A stretch of 30,165 nucleotides of DNA, taken from positions 1 through 30,165 of the forward strand of contig JAAAKB020209131.1 in NCBI GenBank assembly GCA_010014835.2, given 5' to 3'. How positions within the stretch are numbered: the stretch's first letter is position 1; each line of letters starts with the position of its first letter. A program made the position numbers and the translations under genes. Under the pieces are notes generated by a model. It had not been told where the DNA came from, did not search any database, and saw only the letters and a list, made by a program, of their open reading frames with translations. Shown one piece after another: positions 8,881 through 22,158 of this stretch. This DNA comes from Apostichopus leukothele. Taxonomy: Eukaryota > Echinodermata > Holothuroidea > Aspidochirotida > Stichopodidae.

Positions 8881-9956
8881 GTAACTCAATATCATTTCCA
8901 TTGGTATAATCAGTTAGCATAGATAAAGTCTGCAAAAAACAGAAGGAAATGGTGAGATCTAAAGCTTGGGAAATTTCCCTTTACTACTTCAAATATGCTA
9001 CGTCACGCACTTGGTAGATTTGTTAATGACGGAATTATTAATAGAACTCAAGATCTTGAACTATAGCCAAATGGCTCCAAGATATTCCAAATATGTATTC
9101 GGTTTGCTCAAAGGTTGACGTAAATTATTTTGTTTAAACTTGTTGAATTAAAGTCCATATTGATTATGATATTGTCTGTAGCCACCGTTTATGTCGGCCG
9201 CAAGATATGTATAGGTCAATACCTCTTTAAGCTGATATAATATTAAGTTTAACAAATGTAATCCTTAACTAGACAAAAACAAATTACACTTAAACCCTTC
9301 ATGGTTTAAATGGATCTTTATTATGTGGAATTGTGCTTTTCAAAAGGTAACATATATTTCGAATGCGTTATAAAAATTACAATAATTTTCTGAAATATTG
9401 TGATTTTAATAGAATGTGTTACATTTCACGTTTTGAAACACGTTGCCTTGTTAACACAAATTTCAAACTTTGCAAGGGAGGGGTTTTCTGTTTCTATTTA
9501 GCGCATTGGTTCATAACCCTAATCTGGGGCGCACACACCCTCTCCCTCGAGCGCGAGTTAGGTATCCATGGTATGCGGCGAAGCTAATAAACTCCCTGGA
9601 AGATCAAATTCAGATATTTTCAAAAACTCTTGAAATTAATAGAGGACGCTGAGTCACTCATCTAGAAAATCCATGCATAGTCACATTCACTAAATATGTA
9701 TTATCAATTTAATGTTCGAAGTTCGCTCTTTCCTTTAAACCCATCTCTCCAGTTAAACAGAGGAAGAAATATCACCCATATTGAAGAGCGTCTCTCATAT
9801 ACCGAAGTTTTGTCTCGGTCTGTCTTGGTTTTGGTATTTTCTATATTTAAGAAAACTTATCACTACTATTAAATATTTAATCTGTAGGTGGGCCCGTAGA
9901 CCACACCCTAATACGCAATGCGTTGACAAATAACTGTTGCGACTCATGTGCGCCAA
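8881..9956. other. Non-coding stretch
   Basis: Nothing recognisable as a gene. Two overlapping short frames at 9363-9652 cover a slightly GC-richer patch with no known domain. Confidence 0.5.
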
Positions 9957-10016
9957 GAAGAATTTGAAGAAGAAGAAGAAGAAGAGGAAGAAGAAGTAAA
10001 AGAAGAAGAATTCGAA
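9957..10016 (+). repeat. GAA microsatellite
   Basis: Imperfect (GAA)n with GAGGAA and TAAAA interruptions. A purine-only core of this kind can form triplex DNA. Confidence 0.9.
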
Positions 10017-10913
10017 GGCTTACAATTGATATTCATTGTGGGCTTAGGCTCCTCGTTAACTCTTGGGAATTGTCAACAGAGGAACAATATAAGATAAGGG
10101 AGTAGATCAAATTCATTCTTGGCACTATTTCCTCGTAACAACGGTTTTCGAAATAATGTACTTAAAAGAGAAAGGCGGTAAGTTATACACGTAAAGACTC
10201 AAAGACAAATATGCCGACTTTGATAATCCACGTTGAAAGGTGTAAAACAGTTACATGTAACAAAGCAATTTCACGCGGACTGTTGAATTGAACACTACAC
10301 GTTCACACATTCCAGCCAATCGGTTTCATTTGTTGGAACTAGACATGAAACGTTAGCCCATGCAGGTTAAAATTTCATTTCGACGGATGAAAGAAAGAGT
10401 AACATATTTTACACACTGGTGAAATTTTCATTCAATTCCTACATGTCGTTATTTGAATGTCATTTGAATGTGAAATTGTTGTATCGAAAGTGAACTTCAA
10501 ACAAGTTTGTGTGATGTCATATGAGCATGCTGACACGTTTGTTTGACGATTTCTCTCAACATTCACATCCATTTTTTTACTTTCTACTTTATTTGAATGC
10601 ACTTCAGTGTGAACATATACGGTACTACGTCATTGAGATATTGTTAACTTCAAATCCCTCAAGATAAAGTTGGAACCCCATGCAACACAGCATCAACTGA
10701 TAAAAAAAAGTGGGCAAAAGGGCAGCAAAGCAAACCATGTATATATATATATTTTTTTTATGTCAGTGTGCAAAGATGACATCACATCTATTTGCTTCAA
10801 GTACTCTCTTGTACAAGCGCCTATAGTTTCATCTTTAAATATCTCCAACCCGCAAATGAGGGAATAACACTCAATTTTCACCATGTTGCTCAAAATTTTG
10901 TTCCTCTGTCATC
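10017..10913. other. Non-coding stretch
   Basis: No exon recognised. It includes a small tandem ATTTGAATGTC/ATTTGAATGTG at about 10453-10474 and a (TA)n/T run at 10739-10760. Confidence 0.5.
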
Positions 10914-11043
10914 GGTCCAAATACTCCATCGATGAGCTATACCAATCAATATATCTGAACAATTGGCGTAAAGTTGCTTTATATGTAATTTATTAACTAT
11001 ATTTTGCTAGCAACTTATTGCTGGATTGAAAAGTATTTGGACC
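10914..11043. mobile_element. 130-bp element with 12-bp perfect terminal inverted repeats
   Basis: GGTCCAAATACT (10914-10925) is exactly inverted as AGTATTTGGACC (11032-11043). The interval is AT-rich and non-coding. GTCCAAATACT-type termini are common in Tc1/mariner-related non-autonomous elements, so I read this as a small MITE or a solo pair of transposon ends. The sequences outside the arms do not clearly show TA duplications. Confidence 0.45.
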
Positions 11044-13054
11044 ATTTTAGTTTGTTAAACTTAAAACCACATAACACTGATTTGTGTCGAACAGTTTCGA
11101 ATTCACGAATAACAAACTTCTTGTTTCGTTAAGTGTATACAATTCTATATAATTCGATGCAAATGCTGAAATTAGTCATTTAAATCATTTTTCCAGCTAG
11201 AAATTAAATTCTTCATGTAATTAATAAAAGTAACACATTTTATTAATTTGTTGAAATTTGATAAGTACACCCTATTAGAAAGACCTGAACATTAGAAGCA
11301 ATTTCACGTTTCAATTAAAATAATGTATTCATCTCTTACTAAAAGTCCGGCAGTTTTTAGTAAAAAAAAGTAATAAGTTATTTACAGGAAAGAACTTTTC
11401 AAGTCACCTTAACGTTTGCAAAGGTATGATTTCCATTCTCTGTTCCGTTCCAGTGTTTTTCTACTTCATGTTATTTACAGTTTGTACACGATGACACCCA
11501 CACAATGGGAGCGTATTGGTAATCCTTCACTTTAATCGTTGCATGTGCCAATAAGCAAGTTTTCGCTGTTATGAAATACTTTTCCATGAGCAAATATAGT
11601 CGCATACCCTTTGCATAAACCTTACTTCCAAGCACACGCTTTACATTCACACAATGAGGTATATAAAGCAAAACAATATAGGCAACATTGTTTTATGTTT
11701 CCATTATCTGCAACCTTTTATGATATGAAACGAACTTATAACCTGACATAATTAGCTTCGTGAATTCTCCTTCGGAAAGTCAGAACTTTATTCACGTAGA
11801 CGGAGGCTATCAGGATAGAAATTTTAATAAGAACAACAGAGTGTACTAGTTTGATGCCTGATTCAGGTACGGTAACAAAATGGACATTTTTCAATTTTAT
11901 TCTAGAAAGATTGCACGCAAGGCTAGCCTTTTTCACATCTATGTCACTAATGTCTGTCACATCTTTAGTATCTTTCTTCTTCTTTTTTAATGTAAAAACA
12001 AATTCTGAGAGTGCATTGATGTCATCGTTTGGCTAAGGAAGTATAAGGAAAATCTTTGCCATAATCTTGAAATTAAATAATGTAAAATTATCTTCAGGGC
12101 ACATCAATATTATCTGTTTTCAGCAAAGTATCCCCTATACAATGACATTATGCACCGATGTTGGAATAAATTATTAACACCTTATAAATCGTTGAAACAA
12201 TTTCAGAATGTTTTGGAAAATGCCGCAACTTTGGGAGCCTCAGAACTTTATACGGATCGTCCATCCCAATCAGACATGTATATAGGTCTGTGAATATACA
12301 GTTGCACAAATTTGCAATCGGTGGTCCCAGCACACGCGGAAAGTTTATACCAAACCATCAACTTCTATGTCCCCATTATTTTTCATAAATTTCTCGGCCA
12401 ATCACTGCAATCGGACTCAACAAAGCTGGTAAAAGTAGGTTTCCAAATCGAGCTACCACCCCCCCCCCACCCTCACTCAGGCCTACATCGCGAAACTGAA
12501 ATGTTGTGTGGACGTCCCTGGATAAACACGTATACGAGTGCTATGTGAGATATTTAGATATTGTGTATTACCGTACATGCACAAGATTGTTATAACGTAG
12601 TATAGACTATCATAAACCGTAACACATGTTGTTCAATGGTTCTACATACCAGGTGAGCACTTAACTGTGTATATGGTATAATGCCGTATTTGTACCAGTG
12701 TGTACTAGTTTTCACGCTCTTGGCGCACAAATAGGTAGTCCTTTACACCAGGACGAGTCAACACAATAACCATTGTCATGTTTTCCATTGTGTTAGTTTG
12801 CCTTGACTGTAAACGTCGGTGACTGAGCTTACAAAGGCATGCTAGCTACTATTTAACCGTATACGAGTACTGTCGAGAAGGTTTCATCTTGGCCAAACAG
12901 AGTTCTGACACCCTTAATATACAATGATGTGTGTTAGGATTATTAGCCTAGACCGCAATTTAAGGAAAGAAATAGGCACACGAATATGGCTTATTTTATT
13001 TTAATCTTTAAGAACAACGAGCGTTTATTGACCTACCATAAATGAATTGTACTG
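11044..13054. other. Non-coding stretch
   Basis: Very AT-rich in its first half. It holds a C tract at 12459-12468 and AGGCCTA at 12479-12485. Open frames of 60-78 codons at 11471-12548 have no recognisable content and overlap on both strands, as chance frames do. Confidence 0.5.
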
Positions 13055-13116
13055 TTATTATTATTATAATTAATATATATAATAAAATATAATATATATT
13101 AATATTGTTATTATTT
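13055..13116. repeat. ATT/TA tract with an inverted repeat
   Basis: TTATTATTATTATAAT leads into an inverted repeat with arms TTAATATATAT (13070-13080) and ATATATATTAA (13092-13102) around an 11-bp loop, then TTGTTATTATT. A likely melting or cruciform site. Confidence 0.8.
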
Positions 13117-15590
13117 TCATGAAGGGTTTCAGGTAATATCAAATTTGTTTATATCTTACCTTTAAAATTATGCTAGCCAGGAAATTTCATGACGATATCC
13201 ACTCCTTTAAATTAATTTGGGTTTCATGAATAAAAGTAGAAAATGTTGACGTCTATGCTCTGTATTCTTTCTTTAGAAGAAACTCCGTGTGAGGTGAAGT
13301 ATATGCTTTTATTAATTCACACACACTCATAAAAATATTTTCATGCCACTAAAACCGGATCTCTCCACACGTAAATAAGATTGAGTAAATGAACTTCACG
13401 TTTGATACACTTAGCTCTGTTGGGATTCCCTGGATAGGAGTTAATCGCTAAAGCTCCTGTAATTCCCGGATACAGATTCCATCTGCTATAGAGAAATAGT
13501 TGCGAACTCCCTTAACAAAGTTGTGAACAGTATGACTACTATGTATCCTGATGTAAAGAAAAGTGTCACGTACTCACTATATAAAGGTATTCCGATGATT
13601 CTCAATAAAACTGCAATGTAAAAGTCATTTCAATCGCTTTAAGTCAGGAATGCGACTTGACTAGTCAACTTGGTTGCTACAAAATACTTTTAGCAAACTT
13701 ACATTATAGTTTCCTGAAGTGAACTCATGCCTAGCAACCAGTGAGGCATACACAAGACAATTAGTAGAAGTGCACCCACCCACGTGTAGAACTTGTACAA
13801 TTTACCTACGGCCTGTTTATAGTGGTTTTCTCATTCTATCACGTCATTGACCAATCAAAAAGAGCTCAAAGCAATCTTTGACTTCACACAAAAAGTATGG
13901 AGGTACTTGTGATTATATTTGCCCAGTTAGTCCTAAACTGAAGCCCTACTTTATAGAGCACGAACTTTGTTTTTATTTACACAACTCTCATGAATGGCAA
14001 CGTTGCAACTATAGGTTCTCCAATGACGAAATCGTCGGATGTTTGTCATAAGGATTTCTTGAGCGAGAGCAGTTAGTCTATACGAGCGGCAAGCTCTGAA
14101 GTCTATACGCCGGACAATACCAACAGTAAATTCGCAAACTGAAAAATTGACAGCAGTGCTAGATCCATATAATCGCATTATATCTATGATTGTTCTTCTT
14201 ACCTATTAATGTGCCCTTCCATCATCAACCGCAACGATTAACATGAATATGCTGCTGTCATTTCTATCTTAATACTTTAATTCCTAAACGCCTCAAGGGT
14301 CGGTGCATGTAAGTGGTATATCAAAAAGACCCGTTATGGGCTATCGTCATCATTTGAGATAGCTTGTTGCAACAAACTTGTCATCATCATTTCTTCTCTA
14401 ACTCCCTATATATTAAAACTAATTTAGCTAGCACTTCCATTCCTCTACCGTGACCAACAACGGCAATGTTAACGTTTAGAATATAATTAGGTCCAGTTAC
14501 ATACACCCTACCAAGTTTGATGGCGGTAATGTACACAGACTTTGGCAATTAGCAGACACCCCAACTGGCATCAGAATTCACCACGCGTGGGGCACGTGTC
14601 GCGTAGCACCGTCATATTGAAAGTTGATCATCCTCAAATAAGAATTTAGCAAAGAAAATGATTTGGCAGCAGTTGGGCTATTGTATAACAGAGAGTATAT
14701 GCAGAACGTGCTACATGCTCTGCTATAACATATAATGATAACAACAATTTAGTCGTGACATAACAAGTCTAAGTATAGTAACGGCCCTTCCCAGGCCAAA
14801 GTACTATTTGATGTATAAGGGTTCCTTTTTTGCTACTGTCGATGATCGATGATTTGGGGAATATCTACAAACACAATACAGCAGAACAATCGTAGAACAT
14901 GTGCGTTTCGCATGCACAAACGTTAACGTTAACGTTAACTGTAAGTTTTCTCGAAAGAAATTTCAGATTTAGAGATTGAACTTTGAACGAAATAAGATCA
15001 GAGTATCAGAAATTGAAAAATAAAACTTTTCATTTTGGTTTGGTAATTCTACTACATGAGACTGAAATATGCAATGTCCCCAATAAAATGGTTGAGTGTT
15101 GGTAAATGGAATTGGGGCAATCCTAACCACATGTCAGTTATACTACAACCCTCCTCCATGGCTCACCGTCACTTGCCTCGTCCGTTAGCTACGTTTATCA
15201 CACTACTCGACAAGAAAATATCCCAAGGGGAGGCTTGAAATACGACTCAAACAACGTAACATTTTGGATCATTTTGTGGTTACCATTTCACAACAAGTGT
15301 AAGTGTTATGACACACACATTGACCCACATGACTATTTAACTAGTTAAAACTAATGTTACCCATTGGTATATGTAGGTCAGGTATACCGCGGTGAGAAAA
15401 TTCTTATGACCACAAGGTCACAGTAAAGGTAAGTATTTTGTGGACGTAAGTAGGCTAACTGAAGTATAAATCGTAAATCTATCCGATGAGGCAGTCATGC
15501 AATTAGCACTCCCTGTCAGGATACCACAAGCAGTCTTATGAAATCATTTTATTTCATGATCAACATTATGAGGTAGGTAATAGGTTAGAA
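13117..15590. other. Non-coding stretch
   Basis: No exon recognised. The only ordered element seen is the short CGTTAA tandem repeat at 14921-14938. Confidence 0.5.
14921..14938. repeat. (CGTTAA)3 tandem palindromic hexamer repeat
   Basis: Three exact CGTTAA units, extended by AA on the left and CT on the right, so AACGTT and GTTAAC palindromes overlap along the run. Confidence 0.85.
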
Positions 15591-15917
15591 CAGGGTTTCC
15601 CTAACTTTATCCCCCCACGAACTCCCTGTGGATGTCAGAGTTGTCCACGAACCCCTAACTTGTCGAGACACGATCTGAGTCATTATTATACTATAATACG
15701 CATAACAGTGCTTCGTAAAAGATCAAGTTCATAGTGTAACATTGTTATGAGAAAAAAAAGAGTTTGTCGATAGGTACGACTTTTGTACATTACTAAATTA
15801 TATTATATATCAGATTTTAGTTCAACAAAAAGCACTCTAGTTTTGACTTTCAGAAACGTCTCACGAACCCCTGGGATGGACTCACGGGGGTTCATGCACC
15901 CCAGCTAGGAAACGGGG
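15591..15917. mobile_element. hAT-like MITE remnant
   Basis: The left end is CAGGGTTTCCCTAAC, followed by CCCACGAACTCCC and CCACGAACCCC. The right part carries CACGAACCCCTGGG, then GGGGGTTCATGCACCCC and AGCTAGGAAACGGGG, a diverged inverse of the left end. This CAGGG(T/G)TTCCCAA plus CACGAACCCC arrangement is typical of hAT non-autonomous elements in animals. The 8-bp flanks (GGTTAGAA and AGATAAAA) are only weakly alike, so the target-site duplication has decayed or the right end is slightly misplaced. There is no coding capacity. Confidence 0.68.
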
Positions 15918-18900
15918 AGATAAAAACTGATTGTTTTATGACGAAATGACTAAACAAAACTACATGCATAATTGGCAACATGTACCCAAATCTCAACTGA
16001 GTCCATTGCGTGTCTGGTATTACCACCAAACCCACTGACCATTGTAATGCAAAAATACCCCTTGACCTCGTCGGAACCACAATCATATTTTGGAATCCTA
16101 CGTTCATTGAGGGGCTTTACCCTGTTCAATATAATCTTCATGATTGTCAAAGTTATTTCGTGGTGTAACCTGCCGTGATTTCATCACTCCGGCATTGGGG
16201 AAGTGTTTAATGGACATTCTTTACCGAACTCGTTGGACATTAAGCTATGTCAGATATGCCCTCCGGATGTCTTAGGACTATCTTAAACTTGGACTTGTAT
16301 TGGTGTACGTAAAACGTTGTTTGATTACACTCTATAACCCGCCATTCTTTATAGTTCTTGCCTCGGGGCTACATAAAGTGGACAAACTTAGAGGTGGAAA
16401 TATTTTCATTGCCCCCAAAACGATTTCAGTGTTGGTCTCTGTCACCTTCTCGTCGATGGCAAAGAACCTTTTCAGTTTTGTTTAACGTTATATCGACAGC
16501 CATTCTAGAGGAAAGTACAAGTTGAAGAGACGCCTTGAGGCATAATTCACAGTTCATACGTGATAGTGAAATAAGAGCCAGGATTTCTGTATCTATTTTT
16601 GGTGTTGAATATTTTCGCTCTCAAAATAAAGTGAAATTGTCTGGAATGTTGATATATTCAGGCAAAAATATTGATTATGACATCGAATACTCGATTCAGC
16701 CTGCAGGTCGTATAAAACCAAGGGAGAATTAAGGTAAACCATCATGAATTAGTTTATGATATAGAGATGCTTGCGATGGGAAACGTTCTGAAATAGCCCA
16801 GCAGAATGTATATCCAATTGATATCAGGTAAATGATGATCTTTGATAGATGCGTTACTTGTTACTTTTCTCGCTAAAAAAATATTGATGTTTTTAACATA
16901 ATGTAGTTATTTTGGATTCGTTTTCGTTTACAACATAAAAACAGGAAAACAATGTAAAGGGTATATTTACATCCATCATGTGGCACTATATGACATCACA
17001 TATGGCAAAAAAGGTAGCCGCCCCTCACGTGACTTTTAACCACTAAACACCTTGACAAGCAGAACACTATCGGTCTTAGCTTTTTGGAGTTGTTGCTAGT
17101 CGCAAGCATTTTGATCATACAAGATAAAGATGGTGGGTGGGTGGGTCTCTTTTCATCTCAATCCACTGTTTGTTCTTTCTTTTTACATCAACGATCAATG
17201 TTCCTTTACTAACGTTTTTGCATACGTTTTCAGTACAGCCATTTTCGACCATCAAAATGAACATTCGATCAATTATAGAAGCAATACGTACATAGTGATA
17301 AAATCTACACTGGCAGCAGATTTTGCATCAAAATAGGAATCAAACTAGTTTGAACGTTTGGAAGAGATGACTTGTTTTCATATCGAAAACTGCCAAGGTA
17401 TATCATTGCAACACCAACATGCTTGTTATACCAGAAGGCTACATGCATGAACCCTTATTTTCTAACACTGAAATACACAAGAGTGTGTATACTTTACAAA
17501 CTTCAATTAGAATTCTTAGTGCATAACGTGTTTACGGTGGCAGGTTGAAGTATAAGTTGCAGAATTGTTGCTATTGTACGTCTGTCCCCTGTGTGACCTT
17601 CTCTAGCCGTAAAGTAACTCTTGTGTTGAGGTGCGACCTACGAATGGGCGGGCCAGAATACATCCAGGGACGTGTTATTTCTGAGTATGACTGTAGGTTG
17701 CACTGCACCAATTGGCATCAAGTCAGATTCGTTTCCTCGAAAGTTCATACAGTAATATGTGTTAGAAGATTGAAAATAATTAGAAGAAATCGCAAACCAC
17801 ATTTTTCTCAGGACCACGTTTGACCCCGCTTAAGCTGTATGGTGCAACCGTGCAACCTCATATGGTAATTACTTCAAACGGCGTGGTCAAATCCCTTCAC
17901 TGGGATGTTACCAATGAAAAAGGGGGAAAAATACAAGTCGAAGTCTATCCATACCCCAAGACTGACAGAACTTTTTGATTGATGGCTTGCGTGTCATCGG
18001 TATTACCTCCAAGTAATGGGTTTTGAGCAAATAACAGGCTTTCTGCAACGTTGTATCTGCAATAATCCTGCACTTCAACAATAATAGAAACAAAGTATAG
18101 AATCAACGAAACTATTGGTGCTTATACCCTTGCAGCTTACAGAAATACATGTAGTCACCCCAGTGTTTTGTGTAATATTATTCGGTAACGACAGGAAAGA
18201 AAGACACTAGAGTAATGTTTGAGCTACATAAAGCCAATCCATTTCAAATATTTATTTTTTTTAAATATCCAATCTTTTGAATAAAAATGTTTGATAAACC
18301 TCATTAGCATAACCATGTGAAGATGAACTTGGTAATTCCCTAGTTTAACGGAAATATTATGTATTCCATATAAATATCGTTCTATGGTGTCAGTTACTGA
18401 TTGTTATTGCACTAGATGGTTTGAGTTTCGAAATCATGAATTGGTCGGACACAGTCTGTCCCTTGTGGTTCGATTTTTGTTTTGTTTTGTTTTGTGTTTT
18501 GGTAACACACATTTCATAATTGCTAATTGATTTGGTTAATTTCCTATCGCCAGTGTTCCACTGCCATAGGCCAACATCAGAAGTAGGCTTAGGTGCATAT
18601 ATTGACTTGTCACATGGACATACCACACGTAGTATCTGGCCGTAGTCAGGTCTTCAAGATAATCATCATATTCTGCAAATGCTACATACATGAGTCTACT
18701 TATATCCGTCAGTAATCTATGCCAAACAACACACAAAGTGCAAGATAGTTCCTGACGGTAACAACTTTCACTGGGCACGTTCGCTGGCAGTTCAAACGTT
18801 TTCCGAAGTAATCTGATCACATCGGAATCTTAATATGTCTACTAAAAAATGTGACTTTTTTTTAATCACTCCCATGTGCAAATTCAATCGGAAATATATT

Positions 18901-19044
18901 TTGAACCGCGATAAAGGCTACGTGAGCAGAAATGTGAATTATTTCTAGGCAGTGAGTTGTTTCTGCTACTTCCAGATCTAAAAGACCAACATAATCCGAT
19001 CACTGACAGTGTATAAGAAAAGAAAAGAGTTGCAAGCAAAGGTA
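15918..19044. other. Non-coding stretch with a few longer chance frames
   Basis: The longest frames are 92 codons at 17545-17823 (plus; several Cys) and 94 codons at 18536-18820 (minus). Neither shows a domain I recognise and neither is bounded by a clearly strong acceptor-donor pair. A TTTTG-rich run lies at about 18474-18498. Confidence 0.45.
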
Positions 19045-19057
19045 GGGGGGGGGGGGG
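19045..19057 (+). repeat. Poly-G tract (13 G)
   Basis: An uninterrupted G run following GGTA. Similar tracts occur at 12459-12468 (C), 21567-21578 (C) and 30050-30064 (G). Confidence 0.95.
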
Positions 19058-21566
19058 AGTCTGCGACAGGTTTAACAGTCACAATGGCTGGCATTCAATG
19101 ATGTCGACCTGTGACAGCTGATTATAATGGATGCTTTGACATAGAAGAAATAATGAAGGCGGGAGATGGAAAACGACAAAACGGCCGATTGATTGAAACA
19201 TGACTAACGATGATACATAGGTTGACACAAGTAACGACCAAGATGTCACCAAATCATACTGTGAGAAATAGCAGTAACTCTTTGTTAAACTAATGAAAGG
19301 AATTCGATTGCTAACACCTGGTCTGTATCAATCTTGTACATAAGACCAACATGTAAGATATGATTTAGTTGCTCCAACGAGCATCGTGATCAGAGTATTT
19401 CCTAAGAAGACAAGAAAACGCGGGAACATAAAACCACTGGCTATCAATTTGGGTTATCACGTGTTCTATTAATACACATAAGGGAGTGGGGCACAGAAAT
19501 CTTAACTTTGTAACTCAACACCATGTAAAACATATATAGATAACTGCTAGTGAACTTTTGGTCACGAAACAAATCGCATTCACAATGTTCAAGCACACAT
19601 CGTTGGAGCGGCAGCAATCGTGTGTTCCAAAATAGCTAAGTGGCTTTGTTACCAATAGTCGCAGGGAAACAATGTGAGTTTTATGGGCAGTCTGATTTGT
19701 TCAGCATTGCATTTTCTATGATTCTCATTTACTTAAGTGAAAGTTATGGACTTCGGCTGTATGCTTTTTCTTTGGTATTGCATCCACTATTGTTCTCCCC
19801 AATTTCGACTAATTAAACCGCCAAGAAGAAAGTCATGGGTTGCCAGATACAATATCCTGAAAATAATCTGTAGGCCTATCAACAAAAATGCCAAATAAAT
19901 AATGAAGTCGTCGTCAACACATACCAACTATTCTGTCCATGATCAGCAATGATTCCATGCACAGTATCAGAGATCCCTACAATTTAAATTTCGATCACCG
20001 TACTTTTTTACTGCAATGGACAAGTTCTAGATAGAGGGCACATGTATACTCTCAACTCAATCTCCAGGCTCATTTCAAGAGAGTGGCAGACGAGAACTTT
20101 GGCAAACGGAAATATTGTAAAAGTCGTATTACCACCAAGAAGAAATGTGACATATAACATATCTTGGAAAGAGTTACGTAACATGTCGACATTCCTTTGG
20201 TGATGCGGTGATCTATCAACGGATTTCCGTCTTTCGCAGAAATATGGTTGTAAGAAAAAAGTGATGTGTCATTATGATGGTTCTAACAAGACTATAATGC
20301 AATACAGTTATTAGAGGGCGGTAACTTCGGCCGGCAGAATTGTAGTTTTCATGCGTTTACTGTTCAAGGCAAAACAATTTCAGTGACACTTCTATAGCTA
20401 TTCCGGTTTCAAGATATTCACCTTTAAAATATGCCAAATAACTGGAATGCTCCTAGAAAGCGAACTTGAAAAAGAAGTATGTTTCTGAGTGGAGGCCTAT
20501 GTTAATGTTAATCTATTGTTCATAGATGCTATAATAACTCAAACAGAACATTGTTCTTTTAACTTCATATAAACAACATATAGCACCCTTGGTTGACATT
20601 AAATACCTAACAACATATGGAAATTAATTTGTGCCTACAATCATTCTTTAAGATATGAGTAACCAAGTCACCTCTAAAAGACATAACATGGTCATGAAAA
20701 ACCAAACGCTATTGCAACCCAACGGAAGTAAGGTTATGTGATGCATGACGATAACAAATTCTATAAGGTAAACTAGTCCATGCAATCCCAGTAATTTTAC
20801 GATTCGCAGTCGTGAAATAAACATTTTCCAGACATATCCTTAGCCAGAAAATATGGCACAACAACCTTTTCCATGCAGGTTTTCAGGTCAATATAACCGT
20901 CACCAATGATTTCAAATTACAACTTTGCAAACTTCCTATTGACAGTACTGTACTGTTAATCACATTTCAGCAGTTCAAGGTGATCTCAATTTGTTTGCAT
21001 GGCAGCACAGTTGTGCCGTAGTTTTATGTATGTATATATTAGAGCCGAAATAAGGATCTCATCTCGGAGGTCTTCTAAACTCACGCTATGAAGCACAAAC
21101 AACGATAACAGTGTTTGCATGACATATGAGACTTGCAGTGTATAGGAGGCTATAAATTTAATTTTTTTGTAGGTTAGCCAATAGTTAAGAAAGTTGGCTC
21201 ATTTCGTACAACTAGCTATCGAGCCTATCATTGATACATCTGACGGGTAAAATGGAGAGCCAACACTCTAACATTAGATCTTATAAATCCTTCTTTTAAG
21301 TTGATTTTGTACAAATTTGCGATGAAATTCAATCCTAAAAGAACTTGGACTCACTTCAAACTATATATGAAGGAAACTTTGAAAACGTTGAACATTTCCA
21401 AGTTGCCTTTTCGTGTGATTGATACTGACATATTGCTATTTTTCATGTGTTGTCATGACATTGTGAAGGCACTCACTGTATGTAAGCATTTCTATCAAAA
21501 GTAGTATCATATTCGCAAAGACTTCCAATGGGAGGTCTCTTTTTCGACTGCATCGACTGAAAGTTA
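19058..21566. other. Non-coding stretch
   Basis: No exon recognised. TAGGCCTA lies at 19871-19878 and AGGCCTA at 20493-20499. A 67-codon frame at 21301-21504 vaguely echoes methyltransferase spacing (F-x-V-I-D-T-D) but lacks the motif. Confidence 0.5.
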
Positions 21567-21578
21567 CCCCCCCCCCCC
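21567..21578. repeat. Poly-C tract (12 C)
   Basis: An uninterrupted C run on the plus strand. Confidence 0.95.
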
Positions 21579-22158
21579 TATCCACACCCTTCATATAGGT
21601 TAACGGCCTGTTAATGATATTGATAGCAATACCAGTAAACTTTCACAGTAACCATAAGTGCATATAGTGATTCAATTTGAAAAGTAACTCGGTATCTAAT
21701 ATGATGAAACACATGTTAAGTTGTTTCCCCCCGAAAAGATTCATAATTATAGGTCTATATATTCCTTACCTTTTTTGTCGTGGCTTTTGGTATTCTTCCG
21801 ACATAAGAATATAGAAACGAATAGCAATGTGCCGAGATAACATATCTCGTTAAGTAAATTGTTTCACTTATTGACTGTTCCATAGTTTGTTATATGTTAT
21901 GTACCTCTCTCTATATTTAGATATAGATGAGAAGAAATGCAAAGTGGAAGGCTTCTCCGACGAAGAACGACGAATGTAACTTGTTAGTCAAAGTACACAG
22001 AATCCAAGTGCAAAAACTTATAGTGAACTTAGATATGATCTACAAATCAATATTGTTTCCGAGATTTCTTCTTTCTTTCTTTACTTATCCACTTGTATTC
22101 CGCACGGCAGATTCACTTTGATATAAGACGTAAATAACCCCTGTTCTCTCCATTGTAG
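21579..22158. other. Non-coding stretch
   Basis: AT-rich; it includes a 64-codon frame from 21927 with no recognised content. It ends at the acceptor-like TCTCTCCATTGTAG. Confidence 0.45.

Noticed and set aside
17545-17823. 92-codon plus-strand frame with Cys and basic residues
   Set aside because: No domain recognised and no clear acceptor-donor pair. Kept only as a note.
18536-18820. 94-codon minus-strand frame with several aromatic and Cys residues
   Set aside because: No recognised family, no strong splice sites around it, and an overlapping minus frame is equally open.
21301-21504. 67-codon frame with FRVIDTDI as the metal-site part of the methyltransferase
   Set aside because: It lacks D-A-D-K and the following Y-x-x-Y-Y helix, and has no matching acceptor or phase. 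The resemblance is superficial.
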